A stretch of DNA of 64,000 nucleotides from Pithys albifrons albifrons (taxonomy: Eukaryota > Chordata > Aves > Passeriformes > Thamnophilidae), in the NCBI RefSeq assembly GCF_047495875.1, contig NC_092463.1:25099224-25163223 (forward strand), in the 5' to 3' direction. The notes under the pieces were generated by a model. That model ran no database searches, was not told the DNA's origin, and saw only the letters and a list, made by a program, of their open reading frames with translations. This document shows, piece by piece, positions 24,201-38,070 of the stretch (positions within the stretch are counted from its first letter, which is position 1; the number at the start of each line of letters is the position of its first letter). Made by a program: the position numbers and the translations under genes.

Positions 24201-25760
24201 TGAGGCCACATCTCTTGAGCCATAAGCCAGTGGAGATCCAAAAAGACGCACTTTTTTCCAATTAAATGTCTCACCTGACTGTACTAACTTCAGAAGAGAT
24301 ATGCTGGGGACCATCAATTATGATGAACATAGGTGCTCAAAGAAGTATTTATCAAAATAAGTAGACGTGTACTCAGCAGTTGTGATGCACATTTTCCAGT
24401 TATCTGCAAGGACCAATTTAAGACTTATTAGCATGAGGTGCAGCACCTTCTTAGATAGAAAACTCCTTTGTCAAATGCAGCCTCTGTCTGAAGGTACATG
24501 AGGTATGAACACGATTTACATGAAAGTGAACTGCAGAAAATGAACTTTGGAACAGGTGAATAGTTCTGCAGTGCTGTACCCAGACATAGGTACATTTCAT
24601 TCACAGGTACAATTGATAATTACCAGTTTTCTTGCATCTTTTTTTTCTTTTGTTTTGATTTGGTGTGGGTTTTTTTTTATTTTAGGTCAGCTCTGAGTAG
24701 CTATTTATATTCTGAGATTCCCCAAGTTTTACCCTCTCTATGAACTCTCATCTTTATTTCATGTTTTTGTCTTTGATGATTCTAAACATTTATTTCCATC
24801 ACGCTGTTTCTTAAGACTTCAAATTTCATTTGGTGGCAGTATGTTCGATATTCTATACTTTGGTTTCAAGTTACTTCCTGGTGGAAAGAACTTTGCAGCA
24901 TTTTTAGATAGAAACTTTTATTTGGGTTAAGCAGAAAATCTCTTTTTCTCTTTCAGTTGAGGATTCACTATATTTTGAGATGACAAACTATAAGTTCACC
25001 TCCATTATGTAGATATAACCTGATCTGTCTAAGTCTGTTTTTTTTTAGTTTTTAATTCCTTGGTTTTGACTCTTGGGTCTGACTAGTCCACAGCATACAG
25101 GTTTTCTTCTTTGTTTCAGGAAGAGAATTGTTGTCTGTCACCTAGAGTAAATGATTGGCCATACAATGCCAGGGAAAGTTTGTCACTTCCCAAACATAAA
25201 GCAGGCTGGTCTTGTTGAGTGAAGACACAGTTACCAATTTCCTCTCTTTAATTTTAGCTTGTAAAGGGCAGCATCTGCAGAAATTACAAGCCAGTATACA
25301 CATGATTTTCCCTAGTCAAGGATAATCCCTGACTGTAGCATCTTAACTATCAAAAAGTCTGCTCCAACTAGTTTCTACTTCACCACAGCAATTTTTTGGA
25401 ATGTGACTGATAAGAGTGTTTCAGACCACTATATCACACCCTTATTTCACTTATCAAAAGTCACTGGGACTTGTCAAAGGATATTTTCTCCCTCAGATGC
25501 AGCATTTGGCATGATCAGTCCTTGAACTGGTTCTTGCAGCTCCATAGAAAATATGTATCTTAGCTCTTTACAACCTTATTATGTATTTAGGGTAAATGCT
25601 TCTCCCAGAGCCACCAATGGTAATCCACTGTTCCCCCAGCAACACAGCAATCTTCAACCTGAGAGGCTGCGCTTATTGCCAGACAGAGCCTACTTTTAGG
25701 AATGCATCCAGTTTATTGCTCTAGAAGGTCAACCTTTCTACAATGATATCAGCAATTAAA
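21225..25760. other. Unique AT-rich sequence, no supported gene
   Basis: Nothing recognisable beyond short open frames without domains. There are T-rich runs around 24630-24690 and 25038-25050. No splice-flanked conserved exon or repeat family was seen. Confidence 0.55.
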
Positions 25761-26357
25761 TGTCATGGTTTAACTTCCTCTGGCAAATAAGTACCCTAAG
25801 CACCATACAGCCTCCCACTCACTTCACCTTGCCCTGTCTACCCCTACCAACAAGATGGGGAGAAAAATCAGGAAAGAAAAGAGAATAGAGTTTGTGTAAT
25901 GAGATAAGACTAATTTAATAACTGAAACAAAATAAGACATAACAATAATTGTAATAAAAATGAGAGGGAGAGAGGGAGATAAAACCAAAGAACAAGTGTT
26001 GAACAATACGACTGCTTACCACTTCCTAAGTAACGTCCAGCCTGTCCCTGAGCCACAATCACTACCCCACTCCTGGCTATCTCCCACTTGTTTCTATACG
26101 AGCATGATGTTCAATAGTGTGGAATATCATTTTGGCCAGTTCGCTCACCTGTCCTGGTCATGGTCCCTCCCATCTTTTTGTGCCGCTCCTCACTTGCAGA
26201 GCATGAGGCACTGAAAAGTCCTTGACTTAAGGTTAGCAGCAGTTAGCAACAACCAAAGCATTGGTGTATTAATATTATTCTCCTACTGAATCCAAAACAC
26301 AGCACTGTACCAGCTACTAAAAAGAAAATGAGCTCTATCCCAGCTAAAACCAGGACA
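25761..26357 (-). mobile_element. Avian ERVL-type solo LTR, ~597 bp
   Basis: The plus strand starts TGTCATGGTTTAAC and ends AGCTAAAACCAGGACA, the two termini of a widespread avian ERVL LTR family. Internal landmarks of that family are recognisable: GAGATAAGACTAATTTAATA, GAGCATGATG, GGAATATCATTTTGGCCAGT, GAAAAGTCCTTGACTTAAGG and CCAAAACACAGCACTGTACC. The family sense strand is minus here. On that strand the TATA region is degraded and an ATTAAA-like poly(A) signal is present near 25915. The flanks TTAAA and CTATG do not match, so the target duplication has decayed or was lost. No viral genes accompany it. Confidence 0.88.
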
Positions 26358-26550
26358 CTATGTTTCAGAAGGTTATGAGCTGATTAAATCTGGTTTCAAA
26401 AATGGACCCAAAAAGTCCATTTTCCTGTCTTCATTATCACTTCTCTTCCAGGTATCCATCAGCTGTGGGGCTGAAGATGAGACTAAGTGTTTTCCCTGAC
26501 AGCAAAGTTATTCTGGTTATGGATGGAATTGAAGTAGCTAATGAATGTAA
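26358..26550. other. Spacer between LTR and CR1 fragment
   Basis: About 190 bp with no recognised feature. Confidence 0.5.
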
Positions 26551-26655
26551 ACTAGAATCACAGAATATCCTCAGCTGGAAGGAATGCACAAGGATCATCG
26601 AGTCCATCTCATGGCCCTGCACAGGGCAACTCAAGTCACACCATGTGCTGGTTGT
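26551..26655 (-). repeat. CR1 LINE 3'-end fragment (minus strand)
   Basis: The plus strand reads AGAATCACAGAATATCCTCA, then GCTGGAAGGAATGCACAAGG and ATCATCGAGTCCATCTCATG, then a CCCTGCACAGGGCAACTC segment. This is the antisense of the CR1 3' tail and closely parallels, in reverse, the tail at 61600-61680. About 105 bp remain. Confidence 0.88.
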
Positions 26656-29600
26656 AAAGACTTGCCATTTCACTCTCCTTTGTATAGTAACTTCAACTAA
26701 GACATGAGTTTTGTTCTATCTGCTTTGTCTTGAACAGTGACATTTGTAGATGATGATTCTATCACCTTTGGTTTGTTCCTTTATGTAAGTAAGCCAATTT
26801 TATTCACTACAAACACTGAAGGCAAGTTTTTCCATTCTCCCAGTGATTGAATCTGATAATTTCTCTTGTGCTTTTTACTGACCTTTTTAAGGCAACCTGT
26901 TTTTTTCACTAAGTCATACACACTTTTACACACCATCTAGCTCAGAGCACAGTAACTCTCTGTCCCAGTATCACAACAACAAAACAAAATGAGCTTGCTT
27001 TTGGAGTTTATGGAATTAAACATGGTATGTTATTGAACTATGTGCTGAACTTGAAATGGGAGGTCTTGACTGAACAGCAAATGCACTAGTGCATTGTAAA
27101 TGTCAGAGAATCTTACAGGAGCGAAATCACCTCTGTTGCTGCTTGCTGTTCTTATTGAGCAATGAATACTGAGTGTCCTAGTTGAGCTATTTTGTTTTCT
27201 AATTTTCTTGTCTGTGCTGACTCCTTAAATGTGTCAGAGAAGAGTACCAGCTTAAGGACTGAACCATTCTTTCTGACAATCACTGCAGTTAAAAGTTATT
27301 AATTTTATGGAATTGTATTTGTAAAACTCAACAACAATAATCACGTTCTGAAAACATTCATAGAGGCATAATATAAGCCTTAAGAGGTATTTTATTTCTG
27401 CATTTACCATTCTTGGAAAATGCAGATATCTTACTTTGAATACATTGAAGCATACAGTGAGTCCTTGTGAGATAATAATTTATTATTTTAGCTCTGCTTC
27501 CTCTTAATCTTCAGTTCAAAGGTTCTTTCAGACTGACCTGTTCAAATGTCAGTGTTTAAAGGAAAATTTAAGGGGTGTCTTAATGCATCATTGGATTTAC
27601 TATGCACAAAAATCCTGACCCAAAGTCCTCTGAAACTCATTAGAAGGTTCCCATTGACTTACAGCTTTAAGTCAGGTCAATAATTACTAGAACTAAGGCT
27701 AACTCATGTTCTTATATCTAAGCACAAACCATTTTTAAGGCTGTCCAGAAATGGTGCTAAGCTAGAAGCTCAGTCTCATATTGAATATTTGAATTCTATA
27801 AGGGAATGATAGTTTACTGTTTGCAATATTTTATATACAGAAAAAAAATTATGTATGGATCTAGAGGGAGAGTTGAAGTGGAGGTGCTAGTCAGGATCTC
27901 AGATTGCACAACACGGCAATGAAGAGTCAAAGAAACAGCTTGCAGGAAGGAGAAGCAGTTAGAGATCTGGTGTTATTTCCTTTTCTCCCATACCTTATAA
28001 ACAAAGGGTTTTGTGACTCTTCATAGTCTTGAGTGAGTCTCTCAACACAAAGAAAAATGCTACATTTTCATAAAGTAAAGCTAACCTTTTTTCTAGTTCT
28101 TCCCAGACAGAAGCATTACCTAGAAGAAAATTACATACAAGGAATTGCAAAGAGATAATGAGGTGATAGAATCTTTCCCATATTGTACTATTTTTGAGAC
28201 TAAGGACAGTGAAAATAAGGTGCTCAGCACTCAAAATTCTGTTTGCTTTTGTCTTTAAAGATCTCTGCTGATCCTGTGTGTTGAGGCAGAGATGTGCAAT
28301 TTGGCAGCGAGTTACTTTTATATGTGTTTTTCATCTCACTCATGAAAATCTATTTGTGTCTTGGACCTACCAAATAGCTCAAGAGGATGGCAATTCAAGA
28401 GATAAATCCCTTCAGATAATTCATATGTAAAATTACAGGTACAATAAGGGAACAGGTTTTTGCTGCATTCAAAATCACAACTGGATTATTGAGCGATGGG
28501 GTTCTGCACAGCTGCAGAGACTGTATGGGGGACTGACTGCAAGATCCAAGCAATGGCAGGCACTGCTGTCCTATTGCTATACCACAAGACATAGCAGGAA
28601 GGGAACATGACACTGGAAATAAAATTCTGGTCATCACTTTCTCAAAAACCTGAAAAAATTTCAGACAGTATAGTTCTATGAGCAAAGATGGTGATGAAAG
28701 GATAGTGGACTTGAAATAAAGATCATATTCAGTTGTGTGAATGATCATTAAAACCTCTGCAGGGGTTCACTGTACTAAGTATTGTTTTGTTTTGTGGAGA
28801 TTTTAATCTGTTTAATTCATTTGATATAGGCAAAATTATTGTTCCTAAGGAGTAATATTTTGTCTGCTTTGGGAATTTCTACCTGCTTCATGAATCCAAA
28901 CAATTACTGAAGAGTCTTTTTTGTGAAACACTTACCTCAGCTCACAATTCTTTAAAAATATTCAGAATACTCAAAATATAAGAATAACTTTTACAAATAG
29001 TTCAAATACTTCAACAAAGCCTCAGACCAACCTGTCCTTATTAATAGATTTCAATGCCATATCTATTTGATCTGACTTGCATTATGGAAGTGTTGTTTTG
29101 TTGTGGCTTTTTGTTTAGTTTTGTTTTGTTTTCCACAGTTCTATTTCTAGCTTATTTTAAATATCACCTCAACAGGTTTTTTTAAAAAATTGAGTTTGGT
29201 TAGACATAAAACAGCACTTGCTCTGTAGTTTTTCACATTTTTCAAAATGCTTTGACATAGAAAAATACTGTTATTATTTTTTCATCTACTAAATTGATCC
29301 TAAAATGTTAACTAAAACAGATTCAGTGCAGAAAATATGGTTATTAAAAAGTCTGGAAAGCGTTGTATTAGAGACAAAGGTACACTTCAGAGATGTTTTA
29401 TTTTAGTGTGAAAAGACTGTTAGGCATTATACTGTCTCCACTTGTCTATAGTGAAGTCTTACTGATTTTTTTCTTTTGAAATACTAATCTCATAGGAAAC
29501 ACTAAATAAATACAGTAAAAAGGCTTTCTAAAATTCTGCTTAGCAATATTAAACATTAAATACAGAAAGACAATAGGTTTATAGTTTCAAAATGCTTTTA

Positions 29601-30005
29601 AAGAAAGCCATTCCCTCCAAGAAGAGATCTTCAGTAAGCAAAGGTGGGTCTATGTCTCATAGCTCTGTGTAACTTGGGGTGTCGGAATTTATTCACTACT
29701 CTGAGGCAAGTCACTGGTGTCATCACAGAATCGAAGGTGGCTATGTTGGTATGAAAATGGCTCAGTTATTCTGCACCTTGCTACAGACATAGGCTAAAAT
29801 ACTGCCAAAGAATTCAAAACAGGTTTTTGTTTGGTGCTCTGTTTGACCAAAAACAGGATTGAGAAGGAAAGGAAGATGTATGATACAATAGCAAGTACCT
29901 TTCTTATTTTTACCTCAACAAGCATTTGTTTGCAGACCATCAATGGTCTGAAGTGGGACCTGTTTAAGAACAGAGTGCATGCCCAAGGTAAATCTGCCTG
30001 GCTGT
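26656..30005. other. Unique AT-rich sequence, no supported gene
   Basis: No supported coding sequence, RNA gene or repeat. Open frames at 27995-28234 and 28395-28748 (minus) are short and without recognisable domains. Confidence 0.55.
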
Positions 30006-30363
30006 GAAGAAAAGAAAGGAAGGAGGAGAGGAGAGGAGAGGAGAGGAGAGGAGAGGAGAGGAGAGGAGAGGAGAGGAGAGGAGAGGAGAGGAGAGGAGAG
30101 GAGAGGAGAGGAGAGGAGAGGAGAGGAGAGGAGAGGAGAGGAGAGGAGAGGAGAGGAGAGGAGAGGAGAGGAGAGGAGAGGAGAGGAGAGGAGAGGAGAG
30201 GAGAGGAGAGGAGAGGAGAGGAGAGGAGAGGAGAGGAGAGGAGAGGAGAGGAGAGGAGAGGAGAGGAGAGGAGAGGAGAGGAGAGGAGAGGAGAGGAGAG
30301 GAGAGGAGAGGAGAGGAGAGGAGAGGAGAGGAGAGGAGAGGAGAGGAGAGGAAGGAGAGAGAA
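30006..30363. repeat. Polypurine tract with (GAGAG)65 minisatellite-like array
   Basis: The plus strand is purine-only for 358 nt. Within it, 30026-30350 is 325 bp of exactly 65 GAGAG pentamers with no interruption, followed by GAAGGAGAGA. A five-base unit shifts frame every repeat and carries no stop, so all frames stay open on both strands. The resulting 135-146 codon open frames (Glu-Glu-Arg-Arg-Gly or Leu-Leu-Ser-Ser-Pro repeats) are artefacts, not genes. Perfect purity implies recent expansion or ongoing homogenisation. The exact copy number in an assembly may be unreliable. Confidence 0.98.
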
Positions 30364-33300
30364 TCAGGGCTAGCAGTGATGCCTAGCTTTAACACATTGG
30401 TTCCCTTTTGTAGAAGCCTGTGGAAAACAGCATGGTACCAGTGATGGCCAACATGCCATCATGCTGTTAATCCTTATGGAGTGATTGAGGGAACGTACTT
30501 TAAGTAGTAGCTTTGTGTTTTGGAAATACTAACTCATTGTCCCTTGTATGTAATCTGTGAGGTTCAGGCAGAGACAATTTGCAGAGAAGTACTGAAAGCC
30601 CAAGTGATCTGGATCCAACCCCTACTGATTTGTTTTGAAAATACTGTCATACAATACCAAGGGTTCAATAGAATCCTTGGTACAGAGCAGTGAGATGGAG
30701 TCACAGTTTCAACAAATCAGAGGGACCGGGGAGCGGTAGAAGAGCTTTGTCTACTGTGTACAGTATGATGGACCTGCTCTCTGGAGGGGTTTTAAGGGTT
30801 TACAGTGTGGCTGCAGTGAATCCCAGATTGGAATGTCTTTTCCAAGGCAGTCCTTAGGAGCTACCTTATGGAACAATGGAGATGTGGATAGCATGAGGGG
30901 ACTCTCCATCTTATCCTTTGAAAATAGGCCTAAGCCAATGCTGGCTACACTGGATTATTCAACCAGTTCTGGTAACAGTTTTGTGCTATGTTTTAACTAC
31001 AAACAGTTCTGGCTGAATAACAGATTGGAAAACTAAACTAAGGTTTGATTCCTCTTTCTTTTGTACCTTTCCTATCCACTGTTCTTCCCATTTAGGGATA
31101 CTGTTGAAGTCTGGGACACCTTGATAATGCCTCAGAATTTTAGAGGACATGTATTTATTGCTTTGGTTTTCTGCATCATCTATTGCTCACTTGTCTATTA
31201 TGCAGAGTACAGAATATAAAACCACATACAATGACATTAAACAACAGACTGGGAGATAATTTGAATAGCTTTCTAAGAAAGGCTTTCAAGAAAAAAACCC
31301 AAACCAACAACATGCATGAAGTGCTTAACCTGTTCTTGTGCTCCTGCTTGTTTTTACTGGTTATATACTTAGTCCATATATGTACTACCAAATTGAGGGC
31401 TTGTGTTTCAGCCTACTTTCTTTGCCAGACCAACAACTCAGCAGTTATCACTCTCGTATGATATGACTAGAGGCCAGGGAAGCATATCCTCTGAAAACTG
31501 TGTAGAAATATTCCCTGCCCAACACTCTACACGATTGTAAGAACAAAGAGATGTACAGAAATAGATTAAGCCTCAAGGAATTAAGTTCGATTCCAATGTA
31601 AAATACTTCAAAATTTATTTCAATTTATTTTAAAAGGATCTTGGCCAGGTCCATGACCTAGGGAAATCTGACTTATACGACTGACAGTAGCTAACAGTAT
31701 CAATACTCTCCAAAGTCAGGGTGTACACAGTTCTTTGGGATATTAACATCTAATTAGTATCAAAATTTATAAAAATCAGAGAAACCTTGAGAAGCAAACA
31801 AAAGAAACCACAAGAAAAAAACCCACACGGTTTCTGTCTTCAAATGGAGAACTATCTCATCTATAACCCATAACTTTGAGGAACTGAGACGCAAGTATTT
31901 TGCAAAGATAGAAGTGCATAACTGAAAAGCATAGATTTAACTTACCAGTTACAAGCAGACAATGATACAGATAATTAATTGACATATCTCATATTAACTC
32001 TGTATATAAAACACATAAGAAGTCTTACACCACAGGCAATCTGCTTCACATCATTTTTTGTGAGATAAGGTGTTAGCATTCTTGTTGCTTTTTATGAAGA
32101 CAGCAGTGCAGTGGTATCATAGGAGTTCTTCATATCACCTTCCAGGAAGACTCTCTGTTTTAGGATAAGTACATTGATCATTCTCCGTTCTGCTGATTGC
32201 AGGGGTTAATCTTGCCTCCTGCGGTTTTGACACTCATACTTAGTCTATCATTTTATGTTCCTACTAGACATGCCACTGAGCTGTGTATGAGTACTTTTGC
32301 AATTGAAGGAGATACGGGACTTTCCATCACTCACGTTCCTTACTGTTTTCCCTGTGATTGCCTGGCTGCTCAAACTCTACTTCTCTAAATTATTTTAGCC
32401 ACTCCCTAGTTAAAAAAACTCTTTTAAATTACTATTTTGTTCTTTGCATGGCACAATATATCCTCCATCATCTGTCTAGCTCATGAAAATTCAGAACCAT
32501 ATTAAATTAAAACAATAAAGGGGCAGGTCTCAGCTCTTTATAAGGGGAGGAATTTCATTCACAGATGCCTTGCTAGGTGGGTGTCCCATGGCAATTCTTC
32601 AGGTACCTGTGTGGCTCCTAACTCCAGCTGTTTGAGTTTGCCTTTTCCCAGTGATTTCTCTCTGGAGTCTCTTAGCTTCTTGCTAAGTTATTCCAGAGCC
32701 ACAGATCTCCTCAGTGACTCCCAGCTTGCCCAGAGCTCCTCAGACTTCCTAAAAGAACTTCACCTCTCCCAAGTCTCTCAAGAGCAGTCCAAACTTCTCA
32801 CTAACCCCTCTTTCATCTATTCCCCAAGTCCTTCCCTATTTCACTCTCTTCTGATGGAATAGCCCCACTCCTTAAAAATCAACCTGTTCTAAGTCACTTT
32901 ACTAGCTCTGACATTCTTCACCAGTCACAATCCCTAGGTCCATTCTTGTGGCCCCAGCTCACCTTCAACTTAGTCTGAAAGACATATGCTGTACTGATCT
33001 CTCTCCACTTGCTCCTTTGCCCATACATAGTTGAGGGTTTCTAATTTCACAAACACACTCACACTTTTCTGTTAGCTGCTTTTATCTGTTGCCACATCTC
33101 CCATTGCCAGGTGGCAGCCCAGATACTCTGGTCCTGGTTTTCTCTGACCAGCTAAGCTTCCTCTAGGCAGCAAAAAGTTCATGATCAACATTTAGCACGG
33201 CACCAATTAGGACTTGGAGGGCAAAAATAAAGACTTTACATAGAGGAAATATTCTGGAAGGATATGATGTGTGTAGGTGAAAGACTCATCCCTTACCACT

Positions 33301-36300
33301 TCACTTAAAACACCATGAGTGTTGGCAGCTGCAGCCAGAGCAGTGAAGATACCTCAGCTCTCAATTCAACAGCATGATATGAGAGCACAGAGAGAGATAT
33401 ATGACAAAATGTAACACAGCACAGTGTGGTGCAGTGCTTATTTGAACACTTGGGCCTTACTCTCAGAATTGCCACTGAGAGTCAATCACCCACCAGGTCC
33501 AATTCCAACTGTCCCAATTATCCAGTGAGAAGCCTTAGAGGTGTCCTAATTAAACACAATGTAAATACCATAAAATATGTGCATAAGCTTGGCTCCTAGT
33601 GAGACCTCTTGATTAAAAAGACATCATTATTTCACACCTCTGCTAATTAGCACTGACAATACCTCTGATTTCAGAGGAACTTGATTGCTTCCAGCATATT
33701 ACCACACTGACAACTGATGCAGTCCTGTGCTCTGCTCCAAATGTTGATCTTGAGAACAATCCTGTAAAATGACCTCACATCACCTCTGATAGGTTTGCTA
33801 GGAAACTCTTTGGTGCAAAAATATTCAACAGAGCTAGAAGTTCTCATAGCAAAGGAAAATGTCTATATAACTGCAGATATAAGGTATTGTGATTCTGCAG
33901 TTTATATAATTCTAATTTCCTTATTGCCCTGGTTCTGTATAACCTGATCCAGGGCTTATTGCAAGTTAAACATGAAGTGGATATTAATTCACAGTGTAAA
34001 AGAAAAAAAAGTATAAAATTAAAGCAAGAATTACAGTTAAAAATATAGTATGTTCTTTTAATTAAAATCTGCAAACTACTTCAATTATACAAAATTAAGA
34101 GAATTCAGTAATATCTATTGTTTGTGGCGGCCATGCTGAAACTGAAAAGTAATCAAATAGCAGAGATTTCATCTTTCTGTAGATTGTTTAATGATAATAT
34201 GAGCAGAACAACTGAACACTGAGAAGCATTCCTGAACTGCAGGCCCATTACTTAACCATTTTTTTAATAGATTAAAAAAACCCAAATAATAAAAAAAAAC
34301 CTGCTTAATTTCAGATATAAAAGACTGAGTCTCTCTTCTATCCAGGGAATTATCCACATGGAATCAGGATGAAGGGCACAGAAAATTGACTGTATTTCTA
34401 TCTTATTCACAGTCTAGACCTTACTGAAATTAGCTCAGAGCATGCAGCAATGTCAAAGACTATATATCAAAATATATATTCTACTGGGAATATTTAAAAC
34501 CTCTTTTGAATGATTGCTACAAATGTCAAAGCTATGATGGAGCCATCAAACTACATGTGTTTTTTTTTAATCCTGTGCAATTTTCTAGATGCAGAGTATG
34601 CACATAATTTCTGCCTTGAAGAACGACACACAGATAGCATGGTTTAATTTTTCCCCTGCCTTTTGCTACAGGTGAACAAATCTGGGTGAATTGTAGATGT
34701 ACTCAGTGCAACAATTGCAGAGTAATCCTTCAGTTGCTAACATCTTTAAAAGTATGAGTGGCATGTCCGCTTTGTGAAGCACCTTTGGTAATAACATCTT
34801 ACCTAGGCTAGCTGCTGGCACTTGAGCAGCATGAATCTCCTGAATTACACCCCAGAGAACCCATTTACAGCAGGAAGCTCTGGCCTTCCACCAGGGTTTA
34901 ACCCAGTGCTATGAAAAACTGATTGATAAAGTGTGCTATACTGTTCCAGCATGCAATACGAAATATTCATGATTCACTCTGAATTATTTAATGCATCCAA
35001 ATAACTGAGAGAGTTCTTTGAGAACTATTCTTTTATCCTTGTTCTGACTCAAAGGATGTGATTTCCTGTCAGCCCCTTGTTTTTACAACTCTGTACTTTG
35101 AAACACACATTTCAAATTGCACCATTTCCTGTAAAAAAATGAGACTTCCTTATGTTTTTTAATCATAGGTTGGGGTTTTATTCAATCATAATGAACTCTC
35201 AGATCACAAAGTACAAAGAAGAGACCAATATAGCTTTTACAGAATTCTGTGGCTTTTACTTAAAAGTTATAGTGAGATAGTTAGGTATACAGGATCAGAA
35301 CTGGGAGATGGAGTGCGCTGAGTAAGCCAAGCAAAATTTGACAATCTTCAGCCTCCAATTATTATCTTAAAAGTCTAGCAGCCATGCAATCTACTCTGCA
35401 ATCATTTTGTGAACACAGTGCTACTCATATGGCAAAAAAATCTTGGTGTTTTTTGACATATTTCCTAGGCTTTAGATAATGTGATTTTTCTCTGATCTGG
35501 GAATAGCAGAACATTTACAATTTTATACAAGTACAGAAGGGATCAAAAACCCCATGACTCAGATTCAGACTAAATGTGATGATGAAAGAAAACTGCAGCA
35601 ACTAAACAGCTCTCTGTCTCCTTCCAGTGAGTGTGAAAGTTGAGAGGATTAGCCTAGAAGCACATGCCTTCGTTGCAGATGTCCATAGGTAGATAATATG
35701 AATTCTATTGGATTAGAAAGGAAAGAAAGACAGCTGACTAATGCTAAGAAAACATTGATGTAACTGATACCAGAATTACACAGAAGTTGTCAGGTAAGCA
35801 TAGTAAAAGAGACTTAAAATTGATAGGGGATGCAGGGAGCATATTATGAGGGCTCAATAAAGTGGTTTGTATCGGAATGCATTACTATATGTGATATCAG
35901 TTTAGGCTTCAAGTCCACATTTGTCTGAAAAAGCAGCTTCCAAAGCTCTGAGGAATACAGTTTTCTTTAACAGCTGCCGCAGTCTCTATCTCCATGCAGG
36001 TTTCTGTATCGGGAATCTGCCCAGATGTGTTCCATGGTCTTTTAATCTATTCAGTGGCAAAAAAACCCTCCAAATGAACAAAACCCCCAAAACTATCATA
36101 GCTAATAAAGAACATATAGGCTTCATGTTGTCTTCCAGGATATGCTGGGTTCTTGGCTGCGGTTTCATTAGCATCAAGGAGCATAGCAAATGATTCTACA
36201 ACATCAAAGATTATACCAAGCTAACTGCCTATCTCTTTCAAGTTCTAAAAGAACAGAATTGTTTTGGACACATGGTAGTAAGGATGAAATGCATAATTAT

Positions 36301-38054
36301 ACTCAGTTGAATACATTCTGTTGAAGAAAGAACTTGGATTTTATTTAGATTGCCAACACTTACATCATGGAGTATTTTTACACCAAGCTTAAACTACAGC
36401 CAAGGGGCTAAGCAAATAGGGTCTAAGAGAAATAATCAGTATAAACATCATTTAGAGTACTGTTTTTTTTCTTCCAAGACTCTTGGAGGACTTCAACAAT
36501 ATCAATTTTGTATGCTTCAAAACACCTTGTGAAGGTCAGCTCTACTGAGAAGCTATGACTGTGCTGCTCTTTGGGTCATTATCTACACCAGATGTGAAGT
36601 ATATAAAGAGTGCAAGGCGCTGCCTCTACAGAATAATCTTATTTAGCATGTGCCTGCACAGACAAAAATTACTGCTGCAGTAACAGAGCCTTGCTAAATG
36701 TTCCAAAAATATCACTTGCATAAATTAGCTCTGTAACCTAATGGAAGAGCAGGAGGAAAGCCTCTCTCCTAGCTCAATGACTTAGTCACAGGTTTTTAAT
36801 TTTTCTTTCACATCATACATTAACCTTAATACATGTACTTGCGCTGCAAACATTTTCAAGTAGCAGAGTAGTCCCAGTAGACCAATTTCTGTTCATCAGG
36901 TTAAATATATTCACACGGTAAGTAATAGCATGGGAAAGACAAAGTTGTTCCTTCACTGGGAGGTATGGCACCATCAAGTTCTTTAAGCAGGATTTCCCTT
37001 TGCAAACAGTGAAGGGGTTTGATTTATAATTTATTTACATAGTAATACTAAAAGTATTTACTCAAAGCATGCCACTGAAACGTTTGAAACCAAGGCTAGG
37101 GTGTATATATTCCAAAAGCTGACTAATGAAATGAAATGTTAATATTAGAGATTGTAGAATGTGCAAATACATTAAAAATTCTCATCTCAGTATAATCAGT
37201 AGTAAAAAGTAAAACTTTTGGAAATACAAAGGACAGTATAAAAATTGTTTGCCTGGTTGCAGTCATAACTTGGAGCAGCAACATCTGACTTCAGCTAATT
37301 ATTTCAAAGGCTTTGGCATATATACTGAGTTTGCTGGTGTTTGTATTTAGAGAAGCTTATGCTCCTTGGACTGAAAATACATGATGTTTAAAAAATATTT
37401 TTTACTCGGTTTTGACATATTTCTTTATAGGTTTGCCTGGTAACCATTGTCTTTGGCTCCCATTTTGTGAAATGGCGGTATGGATGGCAGCAAACAAATT
37501 CCCTATTAAATTCAGAACTGATAAACCAAGGATCTCCATCCCCTTATCATCTACCTCTAAAATGTTGAGTATGATCACTCATTATGTTTTTGAACCATCT
37601 GTATGATTTACAGGTTACCCCTCAGTCTTTTGATGCAATGACAGGCCAAGATTTGGGAGGAAAACAAACATTTTAATTGCATAGTGCCAACCCACTGATT
37701 AATTTCAAGGACACAGAGGCAGTGGTGTGCAACTGACAATACTTTTATTCCAACATGGCCTTACATTCTTCATTTCTCCAAGGAAGCCACAGAGCAGATA
37801 AAGCCGGGGCTGTGCTGTAATTTTCACTTCATTTTTCCATGCTCCATTTCCACCGGGCCTTTAGACATCTTAGCAAAAAGATTCAACAGATCCACAAGGG
37901 TGAGTCCCTTTTCTGAAAAGCTCCTTAAATTCATGGAGACAGGGAAAGGGCTTACATTTGTCCCTTAGCAATCAATAGGTTTTGTCTTCACCCTACTGTG
38001 GCATCTAGTTCTGGAAATTCAGTTCTATTCCACAAAGAGAAACGTATCTAACCT
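30364..38054. other. Unique AT-rich sequence, no supported gene
   Basis: Long repeat-poor stretch. The open frames (for example 32581-32862 and 35921-36193) are short, with no domains that I recognise. A perfect 12-bp TAATTA-centred palindrome lies at 33641-33652, which is expected by chance in a window of this size. I cannot support any gene. Confidence 0.55.
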
Positions 38055-38070
38055 ATAAAGGAATGGGGAA
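38055..38070. repeat. SINE target-site duplication, left copy (16 bp)
   Basis: ATAAAGGAATGGGGAA matches 38372-38387 at 15 of 16 positions and sits exactly at the left edge of the 5S-like head. Confidence 0.92.

Noticed and set aside
25756..26362. Target-site duplication for the 25761-26357 LTR
   Set aside because: Flanking pentamers TTAAA and CTATG do not match.
29964..30444. Three 135-146 codon open frames over the GAGAG array
   Set aside because: They are forced by a stop-free five-base repeat and consist only of five-residue repeats on both strands; not genes.
32581..32862. Serine/leucine-rich 93-codon frame
   Set aside because: Composition reflects a CT-rich stretch; no family resemblance.
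33641..33652. Perfect TGCTAATTAGCA palindrome as a regulatory site
   Set aside because: About fifteen 12-bp palindromes are expected by chance in a window of this size; nothing around it adds support.
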